Positions 10,951 through 22,900 of a stretch of 64,000 nucleotides of DNA are shown here, in pieces; position 1 is the first letter of the stretch, and each line of letters begins with the position of its first letter. A program made the translations under genes and the position numbers. The notes beneath the pieces are model-generated. The model was not told the origin of the DNA. It saw only the letters and a program-made list of their open reading frames with translations, and ran no database searches. This DNA comes from Erythroxylum novogranatense (Eukaryota; Streptophyta; Magnoliopsida; Malpighiales; Erythroxylaceae), in contig CM057230.1 in assembly GCA_029891385.1 (NCBI GenBank), positions 54,973,414 through 55,037,413 on the forward strand. The letters run 5' to 3'.

Positions 10951-11144
10951 TACGTTAATCACAATAAAATTTCCTTAGGCACAAAAACCGAGAATGTTAT
11001 GTATGCATGTACAGTAATTTCATGTGCACAAATGATACTGTGTACCAATCCTATTATGCATGAACAGTCCTAAGTCATTCCGATCCATCTCATCCTATGC
11101 CAAATTTACTATTTTACCCTTCCAGTAGGGGGTGGGATGTTACA
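10951..11144 (-). repeat. LARD 3' LTR, remainder after the Sirevirus insertion
   Basis: After the second ATAGC (10946-10950) the LARD LTR resumes with TACGTTAATCACAATAAAATT and ends GGTGGGATGTTACA at 11144. It matches 18221-18414 of the other LTR with a few substitutions. Confidence 0.93.
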
Positions 11145-11158
11145 ATTTCCCCCTCCTT
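11145..11158 (-). other. Polypurine tract of the LARD
   Basis: On the minus strand AAGGAGGGGGAAAT directly abuts the LTR. This is the plus-strand primer site. The bases just upstream (minus strand) still read FENKIYI, resembling the last residues of Tekay-type pol. Confidence 0.82.
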
Positions 11159-14100
11159 ATATAAATTTTGTTCTCAAAATTCTCAGTCAACAGTTCACTG
11201 TGACAGTTATCAAATGTCCCTACATATCCCATACACTTTTCCACTTAATGATTCATTTTTTTGAAAGGTCACAATAACCACACTCAGTCAGTTGTTTAGT
11301 CACTTATTTGGCTAACTCCTTATCACTCATCACAGTAGACGGACTCAACAATGCTATCAGTTGGCGATCTCACTATCTTAACTATCTCACTTGCCATTTT
11401 CAGAGTAGCCACTACCTTTAGTTCCGATGCTATGACTCAGTTCCTGTTCACTCATCATGTTTTATCCATCCAATACCTTTTTCTCACTATACAGACTTAT
11501 TCCAATAACTTCATTGATACCCTTTTTGCCAATTCTGCGTATACTTTGTCACTATGATACTTCCAATAAAATAGTTTCTCTCGTCTGCGTATTCTATTTA
11601 ATTTGTCCGATCCTGATCCACTTCAGCTAACCCATGCAGTTTTCCTAAGCCCTTTCCTTTGTTTCACTCATCACAAGCATCTCGACTCACTGTTGGTCTT
11701 TGCCTCTTGTTAGGCATTTTTTTCTGTGTAATACAAGCGTGTACAATTCCATCTTGTGCTCACCATTAGTTCTATAATCATTCAGTCAAAACTATATAAT
11801 GAGGTCATAATCCTCTACAGTCCAAACATTTAAGCACTTTTCCTGTTGAACATTCAAATCTATAAGCACTTGAAATCTATAATCACTTCGTTCTATACCC
11901 GAAGTAACTCAATGTCACTCTTCGCGTATTCCAACTAGAATATCTAGCTTCGATTGTTCAGTTCCTTTGCTCACCAATTCCTTTGCTCAATTACCTTTGT
12001 CGGGTACATATGTTTCTTCTTTGAATCACCCCATATCATTCTTCCGATTACACTTGAATATTCAGATTCAGTACGGGAAATCGCCAGTTTAACTTCTGAA
12101 CTCTGAACCTTTCTTACCTCTGTCCAGTAAAATGAAATCTAAAACTTCAATGCTCTGGGAACACTTCATATTACCCCATACTCTCTTGGTCTGTTCATTG
12201 CAGAATTATCTGTTCACTATTTTCGACTACACTCGACCTTTACCAGTATAATATTCATTTATGTATGCCGTTCAAACTCTAAACTTTTACATGATGTATT
12301 CCTGATAGGAATCTAAGGCCTCTAAGGCTTGAAACAATTTCACTCATAGCACTGATACCATTTATCAAAACAATTCAGTTCCTCGTATACCGTTCTAACA
12401 AATTGACATGTCATCCCACACTGCTCACTCTCCAAGGGTATGCTTATCTTCCGTATCAACTTTCTCAATTATTCACATAGTTCTTTGTACTTTTCACTGT
12501 TCAACACTTTCAAACACATTCCGTCTACAATCATAGTCACTACCATTTGCTTACCTCGCATAATTCCTTATTAGCGTCTTGTTAACTTTACCATACATCA
12601 TTGTACTTTTTCATTGAGTCCACAATTAGTGTATTTGTAATCCCTTTATACATCACGTCATTGTCAGTTTCCCTTTAGGACTTCTTATCTCTACTCATTT
12701 TCTCTTTTCAATTGATTTCCTGTCATTCACATCGAAATATGCTAATACCTAGTCATCCGTACTTGGACCTTCATAAATTCCACTTCATTTGAGTATTTTA
12801 CTTCGCAGTTCGGGACTATTTTCTTCTTAGTTTCAAATCAATATTTCTCAATAGTTTTGCATCACATATGGAGATCTATTCACTTCACATTGCAATAAAA
12901 TCATCTCAAATTAAAATTCCACTTACGTAGTTGGATACTTTACATTTCCGTACACATAATACAGATAACCTCAGTCGTGTATTTCACTTGTTATATCTAA
13001 ATCTCCTCTTGAGATATGACTCAATTTCACTTTTGATTCCTTTCATACTTTAACCCATTATGAACTTTACACTTAGAGCCACTCATAGTAGCACGTATTT
13101 ACTTATTCACCGATCATCTCCTCTCTTATTTCCATGTATCTTTCACATACGTTTCATTAATCATGATCAACTTTACTGTCCAATAGATACTCCCAATGGT
13201 AAATCAACTTAAATGCGACAACTCTTTTCATATATTACTATCATTGTTTCATTTTTTTTCATTTCCCTAGTTTCATTCCCATATCATTCATGTATCAGCT
13301 TGACCTTTTAAAGTCATATCCACTTGGCTTATACAATGTCATCACATTATTGCTACGTCTCTCTTTATTATCCGCAAACAATCTATGATAGGGGATTCAC
13401 AGTACTATTACATTCGGGGATGTGTTCCTAAAACACGAAAACATAGTACAGTCATTGCATTTTTATGTGTTTATTCATCCATTTACCATTTTTGTTTCCC
13501 TATAGACAGATGCAACTAATCCAGAATTTTCCGATGCTCAATCAGTAGAAATTTTTTGTCTTCCTTTTTCCCTACTATCTTCTTATAATAATACTGACTT
13601 ACAAACTCTTAACACAATTCTTCGCATAGCCAATTTGGTCCCAAACTCATGCGTTTAAGATCATACCCGTCTCACGAGTCCATTTCAGTTTATCAATACC
13701 CTTTCGTCTTACTATTTCTACTTCTTCCTACCCTTATAGTCACTTTGCTCTTTCAGTTCTTTGTAGATCGTTACAATACAATATCGATCTCAATACAATC
13801 TCGCTATCATCATCTATGATATCCACTAACACAAATGTAGTGAATCCATATCTGCCTGATCGGACCATCTACGTTTTACTCAGTTCCAATGTTTCCCATT
13901 TCATCGCATATACAGTCAGAGCTCTAATTACTTCATCATTTACTTTCACATAGGCCTACAATAACCAGTATGTTTCTCATATCTACAGAGGACCTCTCCA
14001 AGTTCTAGACATATTCGTTTTCTGTGGCCGTAATATTGCCACTTTAATCAGGGGACTCAATTTGATATCAATCCTTTCCTTAATCAGTCTATGCCAACAT

Positions 14101-14384
14101 AGTCATACTAATATAACAGGCGAGGGTTTCTAACCACAGTACATTATAATTCTCATTATCGATGTTTTTTTTTCTTCCTCATTGCCCCTACACATTATTG
14201 GGCTCACATTCTCATACCTTCTCACTATTCTCATACTTAATCATTTAACACATGTTTACACGTAGGATTTATCCTCGTGCGACTCAAACTAGGGATCAGT
14301 TACCACGGTCTGCAACGACACGACTAAAATGCATGTAACTTGACTTATGTTTCAAACTGTGCCCAGATACATTCGTATTGCTGG
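11159..14384 (-). other. Non-coding internal region of the LARD
   Basis: About 3.2 kb without a long ORF or a recognisable gag, protease, integrase or reverse transcriptase motif on either strand. The plus strand is pyrimidine-rich with many short TTC/ACT words. Either pol has decayed past recognition or the core was always non-coding, as described for LARDs. Comparing it with other copies in the genome would decide: conservation of the non-coding sequence would support a true LARD. Confidence 0.7.
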
Positions 14385-14396
14385 GCTCTGATACCA
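14385..14396 (-). other. Primer-binding site, tRNA-iMet (LARD)
   Basis: The minus strand reads TGGTATCAGAGC six bases inside the 5' LTR (14403-18414), complementary to the 3' end of initiator methionine tRNA. It sets the orientation as right to left. Confidence 0.95.
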
Positions 14397-14402
14397 CCTA
14401 AA

Positions 14403-17400
14403 TGTAACACCCCACTCCCGAGTGACCCAAATTCGATATCGTTGGTGATATCTGAGTCCGTGTCCCGCGAGGGTGGCGTACTACATCAGTCGATTAAAAC
14501 TCAGTATAACATTTTCTCCTCACTTTTTTTTGAACCATTCATTAACACGACATAAACAGTAAGAAACTTAAGCCCATCTTCACAATTAATCATTTTCAGT
14601 TATTACAGTCATCCAATAATAATTTACAATCAATCAATGTATAAAAACAATAAAACCATAATGGCTCATTATAAATGTAAAGCATTGTTGTACAATGATT
14701 GTGGAAACTAATTCGATAAGACACTAATGCAGACGCAAACTGATCCCGACCTCTATCCTTCACTTGCCTATAGTAGACCTACTCCCGTGTCAAATGGGGT
14801 ACTCTTCAAGTCCTGAAAAATAGATTGCAATTTTGGATGAGTTTGCGAACTCAATGAGGAACCATCATCGATGGTTCTCCCAATCCATGCATCACATAAC
14901 CAAATCACAGTAATAAGGCAGTTGCAGTAATACTACGGTCTCTGATCCGCGATAATATCTGATCCAATAGTCACAAGATCAGTTATAGTAAGAATACGAG
15001 CACGATAATCATCCATTTACAATACAACACCGAGTCATACAAATCCAATCAATCAAAGTAATCATACTATCATGGACACAACAATTTACAGTAGATAGTC
15101 ACAATACAGTCACATACAGTAAAAACCATTTCAGGTATTCAGTCCAATAATGATGCAATGCACATGTGACTCTTTTTTCAGTTTTATTACAGTGTTATGA
15201 CTGAGCACTTAAACAGTATTCAGTGATCAGTAGACGCGTCTGGGGAGAATTATCTCCCTTCGAGCTCTAGGCTCGTTTCAGTATTTCGAGCTCTAGGCTT
15301 GTTTCAGTATCAGTAACGACTCGGTTCACAATTTTCCTTTATCAGTTTTTGCATCTGTGTATGAATGCACATGCCCAGTTACAACATCCCCATAAACAGT
15401 TAATCATTCATAGTCAAGCACAGTCAATTAACAGTCAGTATGCACAAGTAACAGTCCATAATTCACAACAATGAACAGTTCATAATAGACAATCAATCAC
15501 AGTAATGACAGACAGGTCACACAATGTACACATTCCTGGTCCCGCCATTATCCCCATATTTGACAAGTAATAATTGAGAAACTCATCTAGGTTACTCACC
15601 TATCACTTCCGAGCTAATGCCGAGAAGTCTCTGCTACGTTGGTCGATCGACGCTCCAGTTATGCCTCTATAAAAAATCAGAGAACAAAACGATCACTAAT
15701 GATCCAATCCGAATTCGTTAATGATACACATGTAGGTGTATAATGCATGTTCATGAATTCCCGGGCCTAATTCCATTTTTTCCTTCAGAAAAATCCGTTT
15801 AAAAATTAGAAATCCAATGGCGCTGACGACGCTCAATTTGGACCTCTATAGGTCCCCAATTAAATAAAACAGTGGTTAAGGACTCTATTATCCGGACCCA
15901 CATCAATTTTCCGTCCAAAAGCATTCCCAATCTCTCATAAAATGAAATTAAATATTCTATGAATCCGATGTCTCAAGAATCTGGTCAATCGTATATCGGA
16001 CGGAAAATTTATTCACGCAAGAAACCAAAAATTCAAATAAAACAATTAATATATATATATATATATATATATTGCCCATATTTTCTTCTCTTTTTCTAGT
16101 TTTCCAACCGAAATTCAATCTATCATATCTCTTTCTACACATTTCAGAAAATTACAAACTATACCTTGTTGGAAAAATCATGAAAAACTCTACAAGTTTC
16201 ATGATGACCCCAACAAGCAATTTTACCCCGAAGGGTATCAAAATCCAAATGAAACTTCTGCCCATGCACTACCTCTTAAAACAGAACAGTATTTGTAAAT
16301 TCAGTAACTTGCATTCTCTTCAGTCAAAAATTGCACCATAAATATGTTCAGAAAGATCACAATGTGATCTATAGCTTTCATGAACAATATGAAATCAAAT
16401 TCGATGGTTAACTAGGTCAAACAATTTAGTGAATGCTGCTGCCCCTGCAAGTACTCAATCTGGACAGTAATGTTCTAAACAGTATATCTCCTTGCAAAAA
16501 TGTCAAATAAATGCATAATTTATACCTATGGAAAGATCAAACACAATGCTACACTTCCCATGAAGGGCTTCAAAGCCAATTCCATCTCTAACAAGCTTAA
16601 AACTTTCATGCAAGTTACTGATCGAGGCGTGATCAATAATAACCTCATGCAGGTACAGATTTTGAAAATTCATTACTCCCATAGCTGATCTCCAACAATT
16701 ACATGCTATATACCATTTTCAATATAATTACTTCCTCTACAACTCTTCAGAAGATCACTCAAGCCAATTCAATTAACAGAAATTGCTAAAATTGCTTCTA
16801 ATCAGAATGTGCACCAAATCCACTCTTAGTCTAGTTTTCACCAAATTGTTCAAAATCAGTTAATATTCTACAGTGCATATCTCCCAATATAAAGATCTAA
16901 AAATTGCAAAATCAGTGGGAATGGAAAGCTAACTTAATAAGCTTCAACTTTCATTTAGACCATTTTCCCTAATTCCATCTCAATTAATTTAGAGAAATCA
17001 GTAAAACACTTACGTCATAGTTTTGGTTACTGTTCATAGACACTAAAACAGTAACTTTCCAATCCAAATTTCAACCTCTTAAGGCTAAAATTAAACAACA
17101 ACTATTTCACACAAAAATGTAACCAACAAACCAAAGTTTAATTTGGCACAAACCTCACCTCATTTTCATGACTACACAATGAGTTATGATCAAAACAGTA
17201 CTGTAGGTCAAACTCACTTTTTCAGCTTTATTACTCAAATACGCTTCCTATCATACCAATGCCAAATCTACTACCATACGCATCCCAATTGGACACAAAA
17301 TCAGTCCCTATATCATTCATACATTCACTAGACCAATAATCAAAATTTGGCAGCACTAAACTCTTAAGTTCCATGCAAGATTAGTCATTAAGAATCCATT

Positions 17401-18414
17401 CAAAATCAAGCTAAAACATTTATAAACCACATCATTCATTTAGCCTAACACAACATACCCTTATACCTAACAATTCACACAAAAATTTTCATGACATCAA
17501 GGCATCATAAATCATGATTGATGAACAAGAACTTCCAATCAATGCAATTACTTACTAATTCATTCATTAAAAACATAAGTAAAGCTTAAACCATAACTTA
17601 CCTACTCAAGCCTTCCCTCTTCACTACTACACCAACCTCTCCACTTTCTCTATGTTCTAGACCTCATACACGGTATCATCATGGGAAGGAGGTTGGAGGG
17701 TTAAGCTTATAAGTAAGCAAGGAAGAACACTTAAGGTTGGAGGAGAAGATAGTAGCAACTAAGTGAAACCAAAGAAGAAAATCGGTGAGAAGGGAGAGAT
17801 GGAGTTTTCGGATGGAATGAAGAATAATTTAAGCTAGAAACTCATCTTTATTTCATTCCTTCTTTTAAGACACCAAAATACAAAGGATAAGAACAATAAA
17901 ACATTAAATGAAGTGGCTATGTGGCAATCACATATTTGTCCACTTAAAAGAGGAAAAGTCAAACTATCATTCAAATTTTTTAAATACCAAGCAATTTCAC
18001 TCCAATTTAAGGGTCCATTTTCGATCCCAACCCAAACAAAAACATATTCAATAATCCCAATTGACTTTTCACTACCGAAAATCAACCGGTTCGCCACTTG
18101 GCGATTTTTTTTCCGGTCCGGAAATTTTTCTCCGAAAAAATTCTAGAAAAATTCTTAAAAATCTCTTAAAATATAAAATACTCAATGACGCACTCAGAAT
18201 AAATTTTCAAACCCAATAGCTACGTTAATCACAATAAAATTTCCTTAGGCACAAAAATCGGGAATGTCATGTATGCGTGTACAGTAATTTTATGTGTACA
18301 AATGATACTGTGTACCAATCCTATTATGCATGAACAGTCCTAAGTCATTCCGATCCATCTCATCCTATGCCAAATTTACTATTTTACCCTTCTAGTAGGG
18401 GGTGGGATGTTACA
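14403..18414 (-). repeat. LARD 5' LTR (4012 bp, uninterrupted)
   Basis: Complete LTR from TGTAACACCCC to GGATGTTACA. It repeats the structures of the left copy: GGGAGA-ATTA-TCTCCC at 15243-15258, CGAGC-TCTAG-GCTCG at 15261-15275, and a slightly decayed second copy at 15287-15301. It has an AT microsatellite at 16047-16071 (longer than in the left copy) and modules spaced about 180 bp at about 16165-16700. The 5 bp after it, TAATA, should be the target duplication, but the partner is outside the window. Confidence 0.92.
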
Positions 18415-19586
18415 TAATATGTGTATTGCATAATGTTGTTATACAAGATAAAATGTCCGCATCTAGATGTTTTCAGATCTTGGAAGTAAATGCTAATCTA
18501 GAGTGTACTGTGAGTCGACCTAGATGGTCTCACTTTCATTGTTTATTATATTTTAAATTTCTATATTTAATTACTATTGATAAGATTGATATGAAAGTGT
18601 TAATTTTGGAGAATAAATGTCCGAGGCATTTGATGCATGTAAAAATTATTGGAAGTGCTCCTTAAATGTGAATTTGAATGAATAAGTGATACTCAACATT
18701 ATTGTTGAATGCTAAATAAGTGATTCTCAATATAATTGTTGAATGTTGGATTTAAGGTCTGATGACATGTGAAAGTGAATGTGTAAAGTGAAATAAAGTC
18801 ACTGACTGATCTTATGTGATTTGATGCATTTCATTACATGAATGCATGATAACATAAAGGAAGTTATGACCAGAGTGACCAGTCTGAAAGAGCTTAAAGT
18901 TCGAAATATACACAAGAGCCACAGGCTCAATTGTTAATATGTCTAGCATCTATAAAAGATATAAGTCAAAATTTGAAATAAGCCCAGTATTCAAAGGGAT
19001 ATGGGCTAGTAAAAAGGCACTCAGTCATAAGAATAACAATTAGAAGTAAGTCTAATAAGCATTGCATATAAAATTGACCTGTATGTTTTAAATAATCAAA
19101 ATGAACAGTTTGATTGCTCTGAATGTGAAATGCGAAATAAGTTATTAAAGTGATATGTGATGCTATATGATTATTAGTAAAATGATGTGAATTATGTGAT
19201 TACATGAACTATATGTGTTATGTGAAATGAGTGAGTCATCGAGGATGGTCCATTCACTAAGTTCGCAAAACTCATCCCAAAATTGCAACATTATTTTTTA
19301 ACTTAGAGAAGATCTCCAGTTAGACAAATTGGAGTCTAGTCACTACATTTGAGTAAGAGATAGAAATGGGATCAGTTCATGTCTGTATATGTATTTCATT
19401 ATTCCATATCAAAATGTGTATTCACAAGTATTATACAATGTGTATATGAATCATTTTGTAATGTAATGACATTATGACTAAAAGTATTTTGTATCTATAA
19501 TAGGCCTAAGTGACTACTAAAATTCTGATGATATGTATAATAGTTGTAACACTTGTGATTGAAAAATGTTTTTGAATAAAATGGGT
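18415..19586 (+). repeat. Relict LARD-family LTR, left part, opposite orientation
   Basis: This is a decayed relative of the LARD LTR in plus orientation. The stretch 19245-19380 (GCAAAACTCATCCCAAAATTG, then GGGATCAGTTCATGTCTG) matches the reverse complement of 260-420. The segment at 18900-19080 matches the reverse complement of the hairpin zone near 700-830, including GAGCC-ACA-GGCTC at 18916-18928. The LTR is cut at 19586 by the Athila insertion and resumes at 46107. It is much more diverged than the adjoining LARD and therefore older. No gene seen. Confidence 0.72.
19582..19586. repeat. Target-site duplication of the Athila element, left copy (TGGGT)
   Basis: TGGGT stands directly before the TGACAAGG start of the Athila LTR and again at 46102-46106 directly after its TATCA end. 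It ties the two LTRs, 26.5 kb apart, to one insertion event. Confidence 0.95.
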
Positions 19587-19966
19587 TGACAAGGTTTTGT
19601 TACCCTTGCAAATTAACCCTACAAAAATAATAAGTAGTACATATGAGTAGGGATCGTTCCCTCAAAGATCTGATAATGGAATGCTAACTATCGTCAAACT
19701 TGTCAACGAAATTTCTTTCACAAAAACCAACACAAAACATAAATGAAACAAAAATTTAATATATAAAATGCAATCTAACCTAAATGATTAAGTATCGAAT
19801 GCAAACTACTAACTAAACCAAAAAACATAAACAGTTAATGGGAAAAAAAATCAAAAGATAATATAACGCAAACAGAATCAGATTTGACACAAACAACAAC
19901 TAAATAAAATCAATTAAATTGATATCAAACCAACGCACAAAAATAAATGATTGGGGGGGGGGGGGT
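19587..19966 (-). repeat. Athila 3' LTR, part 1
   Basis: It matches 44338-44720 closely: TGACAAGG, TTGTTACCCTTGCAAATTAA, GGGATCGTTCCCTCAAAGAT and so on. It ends in a run of 13 G (19953-19965), where the nested LTR was inserted; the other Athila LTR has a similar G run at the same place. Confidence 0.92.
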
Positions 19967-22900
19967 TGTTGGACCCCAATTTTTAAGTGGAATTTAAAAA
20001 TTATCATTGAAAAGAAATAAGTGTTATTATGTATATGTTCATATATAAAGGTATTTTTACTTAACGGAAATTGGTAAGAAAAGAATGATTTTGATTTTGA
20101 TCCCTTCGGGTTTTGAGTAGATTGGTATGGTTTATAAAATTTAAGTGAATGAGTTGATTGAAATAGGAGTTGAAAATAAAAAGAATTAAAAAGAAAAAGT
20201 GTAAAAATTTGAAGAATTTAGAAAGTTTGACTTTTGGGGATGAATAGTGATAAAAGTTTGACTTGAGAGTTGACTTTTTGATTTAGGCAAAATTTGATAA
20301 AATGATCTACATGAAACTTGTAGATTATGTTGAGAGCTTTCTGTCGCCATAAAGTATGATATGTTTCGATGTCGGAATCAAAAGTTATGAAATTTGGAAG
20401 TTCGGATGTGTTATGGGTTGACCTATGTAATGGCTGAATCTTTGACCGAGAAATTGACCTAGTTATAGGTTGATATAGCTTTTAAATTCTTCATAAAATT
20501 TGAAGAGTTTGATTTGATCTTTATTTTGATATAAAGTATAGAATTTTTCGATCAAGGAATAATAAGTTATGATTTTTACAAGGTTATGTTATTATTTTTG
20601 CATGATTATTAGAGGACAGAACGTTTGACTGAAAAATTGACTTCCTTATAGGTCAAATTGATTTTTATGTCCTTCATGAAAGTTGTAGGTGATTTTCTGA
20701 TCTTCGCATTGATATAACATATGACATGACTGGATTTTGGAGTTGAAAGATAGAATTTTTCAAAGTTGAGTTATGGTTTAGGGCATATTAATTTGGGCAG
20801 AATCTTCGATTAGAAATTTGATCACTTTAGAGATGGAATTAGTTTTTGAGTTCTTCATGGAAGTTGTAGAGCTTCACTTAAGCTTTCTATTAATACCAAA
20901 TTTGTCAAATATGGAATTCAGAATCAAGAGCTACGATTTTTGAAAAATTCTGATATATATATATATATATATATATAAATGGAAGCTCTCTCGCTAGGGC
21001 GACGTATCGCCCTAGTGAGGAGGGTCCTTGTATGAAAATAATTATTAATTATTAATTTTTTATTATTTAATTATTATTTCCATATTATAGGAAATATGAC
21101 CCCTCTTCAATCTTTCGCTCATATCTTTTTCGTCCGACATCCGATTGACTTGGTTTTCGAAGCGTTGGATTCCTAAGACAATGAATTTCATTTTTATGGG
21201 AAATTTGTGAATTTTTTAGATTAAATTGAGGTTGATTAAATTAATCAAAGTGAGTCAGGAAATTTTTCAAACATAGTTCAGTATTTTGAGAAATTCGGGA
21301 TCTGTGGTGATCCAATTGAAGTGATTCTTGAGGCAAAATAAAATTAAGACATGGGGCTACAAGCCATATGAAGAAAGTAAATTTCAATTTAGCTCTTAAG
21401 ACTTTCAATTTCAGAATTGAAGTTCAGATTAGTGTGCAGTTTTGGATTAAGAACATCTGAAAGTATTTTGGGTATAACTTTTGATATGGTAATCGAAATG
21501 AGGTGATTCTTATTTTGAATTAAACTAGAGAAATAGGGATACAATTTTTATGAAGACATCGAGCTTCAATTTTGTGATTAAGAATGTCAATTTCTGGATG
21601 GAAATAACGTGCTGGAAAATGTGTTAGAACATGAACATATCTGAAATATTTTGAGCATAACTTTTGATGTAGTGCTCCGAATTGGATGATTTTTGTGGCA
21701 TTATGAAATTAAGACAATAAGAAACATTTCTATAGAAGGAAGTTTTGACAAATTCCTTCAAATTGATAGTGCAAATCATACCTGAAAGTAAGCATTACTT
21801 AAAGTAAAGTTCAAGCGCATTTGTGGAACATCACTTAAGGATTTAAGACTTTAGGCTAAAATGGAGGGCCATTATGGTCATTTAACAATCATTAATTGAC
21901 ATGGCATGGGATTGTCGTTTTTAAGGAAGGAAAAGAAGGAGACCCCCGACACTTACAAGAAAAATAAGAAAAGAAGATGAGAAAGAATGAAGAGAGGGTT
22001 TCGGTTGTGAGAAAAGGAAAGAGAAAAGAGGGGAAAACTAGGTTTTTGAATTTTTTCCAAGCTTACAAGATGATTTTCGTGCTTATTTCAAGAGGAAAAG
22101 ATGGAAAAGGAGGAACGCTTCCCATGGGGCTTTGAAAAATCCAAAAATTGAGAAGAGAAAAGTAAGAAAAATTGCTTTAGCCTTGAGTTTTTCTTCAAAC
22201 TTTGGTCTAGAAATATGAAAAATGGTATGGGTTTGTTAATTCCATGATCAATTTTGGAGATTACATGTTGAAATTGATTCAATTTTGAAAAAGGGTGAAT
22301 TAGGGTTTATGCCCAAATTTGTGATTTGGGGATTTTATGAATTATAGGTTTATAATTATAGATAATAGTATGAGTTTGTGAAATATGATATCAATTTTGA
22401 AAATCTTGTGATTTATGATATTGAATTTGGGTGAATTGGTTTAGGCTAATTTTGGAATTTGGAGATTTTTGAAATTGATGATTTAGATAGCTTGGAAACA
22501 TGAGGGATTTGAGTTTTCCAAGCTCAATTTGAGTAGTTATGCATTTTATGATGTTGAATTTGGGTAATTTTGATTTAGGAAATTTTAATGTGGAAGAAAG
22601 AAGGAGGCTTTGGAGCAATTGAGGCATAAAGCAAGTTGTTAGCATGGATATGAGGTGGGTAATGTATTTATATTTTGAATAATAAGTCATTTATTGATTT
22701 TTGAAAATTCAAGAAAGTGAAAGAAAAGTTTTTCAAATTTTAATCGTTTCCGAATGATTTGTGAAAAATTATTTCAAGCTTAAATTCATTGTTTTAAATG
22801 ATTTGATAAATCAATAGAAATTTCTGGAAATTCATTTGTTATGAATGCATTGATAAATTATGCAAATTGTTGAAATCATTGATTGATTGAACTGATTGAA

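Larger units (their letters stand above)
1..18414 (-). mobile_element. LARD-like non-coding LTR retrotransposon (nearly complete)
   Basis: Two long direct repeats, 1-11144 (interrupted) and 14403-18414, flank a 3258-bp internal region with no recognisable gag or pol. The right repeat starts TGTAACACCCC and ends GGATGTTACA, the inverted TG...CA ends of an LTR. Window position 1 matches 14468, so only about 65 bp of the left LTR is missing. The primer-binding site lies beside the right LTR on the minus strand and the polypurine tract beside the left LTR, so the element reads right to left. LTRs of about 4 kb with a non-coding core of about 3.3 kb fit the known LARD class (large retrotransposon derivatives), which depend on proteins from other elements. 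On the minus strand the last bases before the tract read FENKIYIRRG, resembling the C-terminal end of Tekay/Del-type pol; a gypsy ancestor is therefore inferred. The left target duplication is outside the window. Confidence 0.85.

Noticed and set aside
11159..14384. Host gene or decayed pol inside the LARD
   Set aside because: No ORF beyond 68 residues and no recognisable motif on either strand; only the last pol-like codons beside the polypurine tract are readable.
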